Positions 58,712 through 64,000 of a DNA stretch of 64,000 nt are shown here, piece by piece. Source of the DNA: Culicoidibacter larvae (lineage in GTDB: Bacteria; Bacillota_I; Bacilli_A; Culicoidibacterales; Culicoidibacteraceae); assembly GCF_005771635.1 (NCBI RefSeq), contig NZ_VBWP01000002.1, positions 248,001-312,000 of the forward strand, in the 5' to 3' direction. The notes under the pieces were generated by a model, which ran no database searches, was not told the DNA's origin, and was given only the letters and a program-made list of their open reading frames with translations. Within the stretch, counting starts at the first letter, position 1. Each line of letters begins with the position of its first letter. Made by a program: the position numbers and the translations under genes.

Positions 58712-59488
58712 ATGATTCTATTTTATTTTTCCGGAACCGGAAACACCCTTTATATTGCAGAGCAGATACAAAAAGCTTTTTCTGATGCAAGCTTACTGCC
58801 TATGCATAAACTTGCTGATATTCCCCATGAAGCAATTAACGGTAAGACACTGATTCTTCTCTACCCAGTTTATTACATCCGCCCTCCGGTATATGTTAAA
58901 AAAATGCTTCACCAAGCAAATACATTACTAGCCAATGCAACTATCATTTTAATTGCTACTTATTCCGGTAATTCCGGTTACGCTTTTAAGGATATTGAAA
59001 CGATTTTACCCCAAAAGCCAAGCCAAACATTTTCAATAAAAATGCCCGGAAATTATTATCGCGAATACTCAGCATATCCTAAAAAATATCAAGATCGACT
59101 CTTAAAAAAAGCTGATAAAAAGCTAGAAACAATAATCATCGCTATTAAAAATAGACACGTGACTCGAGATAAACCCATTAATATTATCTCTAAGTTATAC
59201 AATAAAAAAACAACCATCATTCAAAATAACTTTCAAATGATGGACGCTCAATTTAAAGTTAGTGACGCTTGTACAAAATGTACAACTTGCCAAAACATTT
59301 GTCCGGTGCAAAATATAAGTATTGAAGAACAAGTGCAATGGCACCATCATTGCGAGCAATGTATGGCTTGTTTGCAATGGTGCCCGGAAAACGCAATTAC
59401 TATTGAAAATATTTCCCCCAAGCGAAAGCGATATACAAATCCACATATATCCGCTAACAGAATGATTACTTTAAACAATATGAAGTAA
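58712..59488 (+). CDS. EFR1-family flavodoxin-ferredoxin
   Basis: The 258-residue protein has an N-terminal flavodoxin-like domain (FYFSGTGNTLYIAEQI, phosphate loop; YSGNSGYAF) and C-terminal twin 4Fe-4S motif: CTKCTTCQNICP and CEQCMACLQWCP (both CxxCxxCxxxCP). EFR1 proteins are putative electron carriers in Bacillota. AAAGGTG upstream of ATG. It is followed by a terminator. Confidence 0.92.
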   Translation: MILFYFSGTGNTLYIAEQIQKAFSDASLLPMHKLADIPHEAINGKTLILLYPVYYIRPPVYVKKMLHQANTLLANATIILIATYSGNSGYAFKDIETILPQKPSQTFSIKMPGNYYREYSAYPKKYQDRLLKKADKKLETIIIAIKNRHVTRDKPINIISKLYNKKTTIIQNNFQMMDAQFKVSDACTKCTTCQNICPVQNISIEEQVQWHHHCEQCMACLQWCPENAITIENISPKRKRYTNPHISANRMITLNNMK

Positions 59489-59495
59489 ATGTAAA

Positions 59496-59528
59496 ACCCG
59501 CTTATTGCTAAACAATAAGCGGGTTTCC
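59496..59528. terminator. Bidirectional terminator between EFR1 and SnoaL-like genes
   Basis: Perfect 14-bp stem AAACCCGCTTATTG with CTAAA loop, touching the SnoaL-like stop codon. Confidence 0.88.
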
Positions 59529-59905
59529 TATTCTCCAAAAGGATATTTATGCGTCAATGTACTCTGAAACTCTTCTAAGGTGGCAATTTTATTATCAGCA
59601 AAGGTTACCTTACTCACCCCAGAAAAGCTATCAGTATTGCCTTTATATGTGCAAGTAAACGCCCATTTGCAGAAGTATGTTTGCTCGACTTCGGCAAACC
59701 ACTCATCGGTGATAACCCAACTATCTACAGTGCCCTTAGCAAACCAGCGCTCCAACCAAACCGCAACTTGTTCTTTGCCGCGATAACACGGACCGTAACA
59801 TTCTTCGATATAGATAGTATCAGCCAAAGTTGCTAGAATCTGCTCCTTATTGCCACTCACCCAACCATTAAAATAACCATTTACCGCTTCGAATCTTGAC
59901 TTCAT
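59528..59905 (-). CDS. SnoaL-like (NTF2-fold) protein
   Basis: The 125-residue single-domain protein has the SnoaL/DUF4440 pattern: helix MKSRFEAVNGYFNGWVSGNK, IYIEECYGPCYRGKEQVAVWL, then strands (VEQTYFCKWAFTCTYKGNT; FSGVSKVTFADNKI). NTF2-fold proteins are small ligand-binding or isomerase-type domains; no catalytic assignment. ATG overlaps the stop of the Cys-rich gene (ATGA). Confidence 0.8.
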   Translation of the reverse strand: MKSRFEAVNGYFNGWVSGNKEQILATLADTIYIEECYGPCYRGKEQVAVWLERWFAKGTVDSWVITDEWFAEVEQTYFCKWAFTCTYKGNTDSFSGVSKVTFADNKIATLEEFQSTLTHKYPFGE

Positions 59906-60360
59906 TTTTCAGCCATCTCCCGTTCCAATAAATACTTCTCAACTTCTTGCTGCTTTAATTTTCTGATTTGCGTATTGGGAAACTCCCGATACGCACCATT
60001 CCTATAAACCGCCTGCATACTGATACATTGCTTGGTTTTATGCTTATTCAGGTAGGATGTCAACGCTTTATCCGATGGAAAAACCTTATAAGCCAGCCGG
60101 CCATTTTGATCCTGAATTTGATAAATACCACAACTGCTTTTATGAGTCACATCTGCAGTTCGCAAATAAAGTATAGCATTTTTCAATGATTGAAATGGAA
60201 AATGCCACCGCTGCAATCCTCGCTTCGTATCTTTAGCAATACAGATACACCGCCCGCACGTTCCACAAATATATTGTTCATGTTGCTCCAAACATGCTCT
60301 GGCACCCAAAAGCGGAGTAATTCTGGATTGTTCACTATAACATTCTTCACACCCGATCAT
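59902..60360 (-). CDS. Cys-rich, probably zinc-binding, protein of unknown function
   Basis: From ATG 60360 (GGGAG, 9 bases) the protein has 152 residues. CEECY near the start and CGTCGRCIC (~30-42) suggest a zinc knuckle; the C-terminal half (YQIQDQNGRLAYKVFPSDKA, YLNKHKTKQCISMQAVYRNG) is basic and mixed alpha/beta. I recognise no family. It is translationally coupled to the SnoaL-like gene. Confidence 0.65.
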   Translation of the reverse strand: MIGCEECYSEQSRITPLLGARACLEQHEQYICGTCGRCICIAKDTKRGLQRWHFPFQSLKNAILYLRTADVTHKSSCGIYQIQDQNGRLAYKVFPSDKALTSYLNKHKTKQCISMQAVYRNGAYREFPNTQIRKLKQQEVEKYLLEREMAEK

Positions 60361-60422
60361 TACCGCCAACTCCCTTCTATTTTTAGTGTATCATCAACAA
60401 CTGTTATGTCAAATAAAAATAG

Positions 60423-60453
60423 AAAAGCACCGCTTGCTGCAAGCGGTGCTTTT
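60423..60453 (-). terminator. Terminator of nfo
   Basis: Perfect 14-bp stem AAAAGCACCGCTTG with a 3-base spacer and T-run, 10 bp after the stop. Confidence 0.88.
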
Positions 60454-60462
60454 TAAACTCAA

Positions 60463-61386
60463 TTATTTTTTGTAATAAGATATAATATCGCTAATTAAAT
60501 TCGAATCGTTTTTCCCCGAACGTAACATCGCAATTTCAAATTTATACGGTGGAAATGACTTCTTGCCAGTCGCTTCATCAACAACATAAGGCGTCTCTAA
60601 AATCCGCGGAATATTTGGTAAATCTTGATGATGCACAATATAGTTCAAGGCATCAAAACCAATATAACCTAAGCCAATATTTTCGTGGCGGTCTTTATGT
60701 GCGCCCATCGGATTTTTACTATCATTAATATGTAAAACCGAGATACGTTCCTTACCAATCAAGCGGTCGAAATCAGCTAACACACCATCAAAATTATTAA
60801 CGATATCATAGCCAGCATCATGTACATGACAAGTATCAAAACATACTGAAAGACGGTCATTATGCGTAACACCATTAATAATTTCTGCCAACTCTTCAAA
60901 AGTGCGGGCACACTCACTACCCTTACCAGCCATCGTTTCCAGAGCAATTGTCAGTTTCTCATTACCATGCAAAACTTCATTCAAGCCTTTAATAATTTGC
61001 TTAATCCCAACATCAGCACCCTCATTCACATGACTGCCTGGATGCAATACAATCTGGGTTGCCCCAATAGCTTCACTGCGGGCAATTTCTGATGTCAAAA
61101 ATTCAACTGCCAACTCAAAAGTCTCCGGTTTTACTGTATTCGCTAAGTTAATAATGTATGGCGCATGCACCACGATATTGTTAATATCAATCCCGGCCTC
61201 TGCCATTCTGGTACGCCCGGCTTCGATATTCAACTCTTCAACTTTTTTACGACGCGTATTTTGCGGCGCACCGGTATAAATCATAAACGTATTGGCATCA
61301 TAGCTTAACGCCTCTTCAACCGAACCAAGCAGCATTTCCTTGCCACTCATTGACACATGCGATCCTATAATCAAATCCTTACTCAT
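60463..61386 (-). CDS. nfo: Endonuclease IV (AP endonuclease)
   Basis: The 307-residue TIM-barrel protein has the trinuclear-zinc motifs: [74 protein letters not shown] and ILETP. It cleaves the phosphodiester 5' to abasic sites. AGAGGA upstream of ATG. Together with SRAP, MutS and MutS2 it adds to a dense set of genome-maintenance genes. Cotranscription with the alpha/beta-hydrolase 15 bp upstream is likely. Confidence 0.96.
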   Translation of the reverse strand: MSKDLIIGSHVSMSGKEMLLGSVEEALSYDANTFMIYTGAPQNTRRKKVEELNIEAGRTRMAEAGIDINNIVVHAPYIINLANTVKPETFELAVEFLTSEIARSEAIGATQIVLHPGSHVNEGADVGIKQIIKGLNEVLHGNEKLTIALETMAGKGSECARTFEELAEIINGVTHNDRLSVCFDTCHVHDAGYDIVNNFDGVLADFDRLIGKERISVLHINDSKNPMGAHKDRHENIGLGYIGFDALNYIVHHQDLPNIPRILETPYVVDEATGKKSFPPYKFEIAMLRSGKNDSNLISDIISYYKK

Positions 61387-61401
61387 AAGTCAACTTCCTC
61401 T

Positions 61402-62103
61402 CTATTTCTTTAGGATAAACTCTGCCATATTGACAAAAACCATTTGTTGCACCCGTTCATCATTTTGAAGATGCTCAAACTGATGAACATGATCAATTTC
61501 CTTTATATTTTGTTGGTAATAATCCGTTAATACCTGCTCTGAAAGTCGGTTACCAAGCTCATCAGCCTGCGTCAAACACAAGTACACCGGCCCGCCATAA
61601 GGCTGCTCAACATCAAGCAAAGTACTGGCCTCTGCCAACAACTCCGGTTCTAATTTATCCTTCAACCGGAACCGTGGCAACTTCAATTTTGTAGGCCCGT
61701 ATAACAATAGCTTTTTCACACGTTCCGGTACAGCATTAGCTAGCGATGCAGCAACCAATCCACTGGCACCGCATCCACATAAATATACACCATTTAACCA
61801 AGGATACTTCTCCGTATGCTCAAGAATTGCCATAGCCTGCCCGAGAACTTCCTGCAAATCAGCATAATTAGCAAAATCATCACTATCGCCAAAATCCAAA
61901 AAATCAAAACGCACGCAAGCAATTCCTCGTGCCGCCAACTCGCGACTCATCTTCACCAAAGTTCGATGACTCCCTCTGGCATCATTCAACAAACTATGAA
62001 AAATAATTACTGCCGGCACATTCTTTAATGCTGCTGCCTCAGGCAAATGCAGCATTCCCCGCAATATATGACCATTATACCGGCACTCAATTGCTCGTTC
62101 CAT
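61402..62103 (-). CDS. Alpha/beta-hydrolase-like protein without the usual nucleophile
   Basis: The 233-residue protein has the alpha/beta-hydrolase layout: VPAVIIFHSLLNDARGS (oxyanion region), CVRFDFLDFGDSDDF, and QFEHLQNDE near the end. The nucleophile elbow GxSxG reads LCGCGASGLVAA; aligned on the usual strand-turn-helix, Ser falls on Gly, with neighbouring Cys and Ser as possible substitutes. It resembles bacterial CEX/YbaC-like peptidase_S15-type acyl hydrolases with degenerate centre. Position: directly downstream of the DEAD-box helicase (28 bp) and before nfo. Confidence 0.75.
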   Translation of the reverse strand: MERAIECRYNGHILRGMLHLPEAAALKNVPAVIIFHSLLNDARGSHRTLVKMSRELAARGIACVRFDFLDFGDSDDFANYADLQEVLGQAMAILEHTEKYPWLNGVYLCGCGASGLVAASLANAVPERVKKLLLYGPTKLKLPRFRLKDKLEPELLAEASTLLDVEQPYGGPVYLCLTQADELGNRLSEQVLTDYYQQNIKEIDHVHQFEHLQNDERVQQMVFVNMAEFILKK

Positions 62104-62130
62104 GCAACATCACCCCTCATTACATCCTAA

Positions 62131-63456
62131 CTACCGCTTCTTGTTATTCCGCTTCTGCTGCTGGCGCTTCGCCTTGCCAACTGCAGCCTTCACTTCCCGT
62201 TCAAGCTTCTTCTTATAACCAGGCTTCACTTTCTTCGCCTTACGCGCATGCGCCTGATGCGACGCCTTCAAGGTCTCATCATCAATCCGATTCACCCGCA
62301 TCCGCTTATTACGGCTGGCAACCGGTACAAATTCTGCATTTTTAATCTCTACATAATTAATATCAATCCCGCGCTCACGCAACTGATTCACCGCAACCTC
62401 TTGCTCCGGCGTAATCAAAGAAATTGCCATCCCCTCATTACTACCACGAGCGGTTCGACCAACCCGATGAATATAAAACGCCAAATCATCCGGCAACTCA
62501 TAATTAATAATATGACTAATACCCTCAATATCAATCCCGCGCGCCGCAATATCGGTCGCCACCACATACTGAAACTCCAAATCACGAATCCGGCGAATCA
62601 TCTGCCGCCGCTCACGAGCGGAAAGATCACCATGCAAAACCCCGATGCGAATCCCGCGATCGCGTAATTCGCCCGCCAAAGCATCTGCATGCTTACGCGT
62701 ATTAGCAAAAATAAGCGCCAAATAAGGATGACACATCTCGGTAATATCAACAATCAAATCTTCGCGACTCTTCCGTCGCACCGGAATCGCCAAATGCTCA
62801 ATTGCAACCGGCGTCTTCTGCTTGGCATCAATCGCCACCTGTGCCGCACCCGCCATATATTTCTGAGCGAATTGCTCAATGACCTGCGGAATTGTTGCCG
62901 AAAAAATCGCCAGTTGCGCCGTCTCCGGCACCCGACCAATAATCCCATCAACCTCACTAATAAAGCCGGTATCAAAAATCATATCAGCTTCATCTAAAAC
63001 AACCATAGTAACATGAGTAGCGTCTAGCGCTCCCTCTTTAATCAAGTCAAAAACCCGCCCTGGAGTTCCAATCACAATTTGTGGCTGACTATTTTTCAAA
63101 CGTTCAATACCACGAGTCCGATCGGTTCCGCCAATTAATAACTGAATATCAATCGCATCAGGAAAATAATCGGCTAATTCAACCGCACGCTTAAAAATCT
63201 GTTCCGCCAACTCACGTGTTGGTGCCAAAACAACTGCTTGAATATTTTGTTTATGAATATTTAACTGCTCAAAAAGCGGCAACAAAAACGCATGGGTTTT
63301 TCCGGTTCCGGTTGGCGCTTGGGCAATCAAGTTGCGTCCTTTTAAAAGCAATGGCAGCACCTGGTGCTGAATTGGCGTCGGTTCCACAAATCGCAAATCC
63401 GCTAAAGCCTCCATTAATTCCAGCCGTAACTGGTAATCACTATATTTACTCTGCAT
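62131..63456 (-). CDS. DEAD-box RNA helicase (CshB-like)
   Basis: The 441-residue protein has Q motif FVEPTPIQHQVLP, motif I APTGTGKT, Ia PTRELAEQI, Ib GTPGRV, II VLDEADM, III SATIP, IV FANTRKHA, V ATDIAARGIDIEG, VI HRVGRTARG. A basic C-terminal tail rich in Lys, Arg and Gln (KAKRQQQKRNNKKR) replaces a folded RNA-binding domain, as in CshB. It acts in RNA remodelling, ribosome assembly or cold adaptation. AAGGAG precedes ATG. Confidence 0.93.
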   Translation of the reverse strand: MQSKYSDYQLRLELMEALADLRFVEPTPIQHQVLPLLLKGRNLIAQAPTGTGKTHAFLLPLFEQLNIHKQNIQAVVLAPTRELAEQIFKRAVELADYFPDAIDIQLLIGGTDRTRGIERLKNSQPQIVIGTPGRVFDLIKEGALDATHVTMVVLDEADMIFDTGFISEVDGIIGRVPETAQLAIFSATIPQVIEQFAQKYMAGAAQVAIDAKQKTPVAIEHLAIPVRRKSREDLIVDITEMCHPYLALIFANTRKHADALAGELRDRGIRIGVLHGDLSARERRQMIRRIRDLEFQYVVATDIAARGIDIEGISHIINYELPDDLAFYIHRVGRTARGSNEGMAISLITPEQEVAVNQLRERGIDINYVEIKNAEFVPVASRNKRMRVNRIDDETLKASHQAHARKAKKVKPGYKKKLEREVKAAVGKAKRQQQKRNNKKR

Positions 63457-63482
63457 GAAGTATCTCCTTAATTCTAAATCAA

Positions 63483-63516
63483 GTACTCAGCCTCGCACTT
63501 CGCGACGGCTGAGTAC
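63483..63516 (-). terminator. Hairpin after the YoaP-like gene
   Basis: 10-bp stem GTACTCAGCC with inner TCGC/GCGA, tail TTGATTT on the - strand; weak T-run. Confidence 0.55.
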
Positions 63517-63612
63517 CCAAATTTTCACATTTTAACCTAAGAATATTATACTTTATTTTGGCTCAAACCACAACAAACTCCCTTTATAACTGCTTTTAGC
63601 CAGCTTAAAAAC

Positions 63613-64000
63613 TTATTTCCGATTCATTATTCTTTTCAATGCTGCAACATCTAACAAATTCACCGTCTCAAAATGACCATTATAAAATACGCCCCAGTTA
63701 TTAAAAACACCCGGCAATGTTTTTGCTTTTGCTAAACTAGCAACTTCAATAAGTGATGCCGGAATCTCATTTGTCTCACAATATTGCTTAATTTTCTCGA
63801 TTGTTTGATAAACATAAGGACACTGCATATCATAATAAATTGTCAGCTCTTTATTATCAATTTTCTGTTCCTTAGCAGCTGCAGCAAACTTTGGTATTGT
63901 GCCATCAAATGATAAGGCTAGCAACTCGTATCCGTCCACTGTACTATCAACAACTTCAAAACCAATTTTTTTAGCAAATGCTTGATCCGAAAGCCACGCC
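63613..64000 (-). CDS. GNAT acetyltransferase with YoaP domain, C-terminal part, 5' end beyond window
   Basis: The frame is open to the window edge (AWLSDQAFAKKIGFEVVDST precedes the internal Met). The visible 129 residues are the YoaP-type C-terminal domain: the end of a GNAT motif B (AFAKKIGFEVVD), DGYELLALSF, then a thioredoxin-like segment with YYDMQCPYVYQTIEKIKQY and FNNWGVFYNGHFETVNLL. B. subtilis YoaP has this GNAT-plus-C-terminal domain layout. The acetyltransferase core is outside. Confidence 0.8.
   Translation of the reverse strand, partial: AWLSDQAFAKKIGFEVVDSTVDGYELLALSFDGTIPKFAAAAKEQKIDNKELTIYYDMQCPYVYQTIEKIKQYCETNEIPASLIEVASLAKAKTLPGVFNNWGVFYNGHFETVNLLDVAALKRIMNRK

Overview
The window comes from an AT-rich, Gram-positive Bacillota chromosome. 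The signs are GGAGG-type ribosome binding sites, hairpin-plus-T terminators after almost every gene, LPXTG surface proteins, RNase HIII, MutS2, a class Ib ribonucleotide reductase, and Mga-, Rgg- and OmpR-type regulators. TGA is used as a stop (for example at the end of the epsilon-like ATPase gene), so this is not a mycoplasma-code genome. The F1-like ATPase cluster nevertheless recalls Mollicutes, so a lineage near Erysipelotrichia/Mollicutes is possible; that placement is inference. I recognised no rRNA, tRNA, IS element or CRISPR array.

Layout. 1-4.5 kb: the edge of an LRR-like exported protein, a lipase gene with a small helical partner, an SRAP (abasic-site) protein and a Cna-B LPXTG adhesin. 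4.7-7.1 kb: an Mga-type regulator divergent from the adhesin, and a phosphoesterase. 7.2-12 kb: the operon rluB-nrdI-nrdE-nrdF plus a free-standing ATP-cone protein, with stem-loops between the cistrons. 12.2-15.7 kb: a two-component system with a small membrane protein, a degenerate ABC ATPase and a truncated MacB-like extracellular domain. 15.9-18.7 kb: trxA and mutS2. 18.9-31 kb: two Rgg-like regulators around a stress-like AraC/DUF1761/rhodanese operon and a surface module of response regulator, kinase, membrane protein and a giant LPXTG adhesin that is split by a frameshift. 31.2-33.1 kb: a nitroreductase and rnhC.

33.1-47 kb is the most unusual region: a nine-gene unit encoding a complete F1 part (alpha, beta, gamma, epsilon, and a b-delta fusion) and a c-like proteolipid that has LOST its ion-binding carboxylate. 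No subunit a is recognisable. In its usual place, upstream of c, are two large N-terminally anchored extracellular proteins (about 1908 and 707 residues) rich in fibronectin-III-like domains, and a five-helix membrane protein closes the operon. The sequence argues for an ATP-driven rotary or force-transmitting machine acting on surface proteins rather than an ATP synthase.

47.5-64 kb: a TcaA/YvbJ-like membrane protein, a GNAT acetyltransferase, a DUF2599 LPXTG protein, a cystine/dicarboxylate-type symporter, mutS, an orphan EIIB-like protein, a MATE exporter behind an attenuator leader (candidate guanidine-IV riboswitch), a TetR regulator divergent from a methyltransferase/EFR1 flavodoxin-ferredoxin pair with a perfect operator palindrome, small SnoaL-like and Cys-rich proteins, nfo, an alpha/beta-hydrolase lacking the usual nucleophile, a DEAD-box helicase and the edge of a YoaP-like acetyltransferase.
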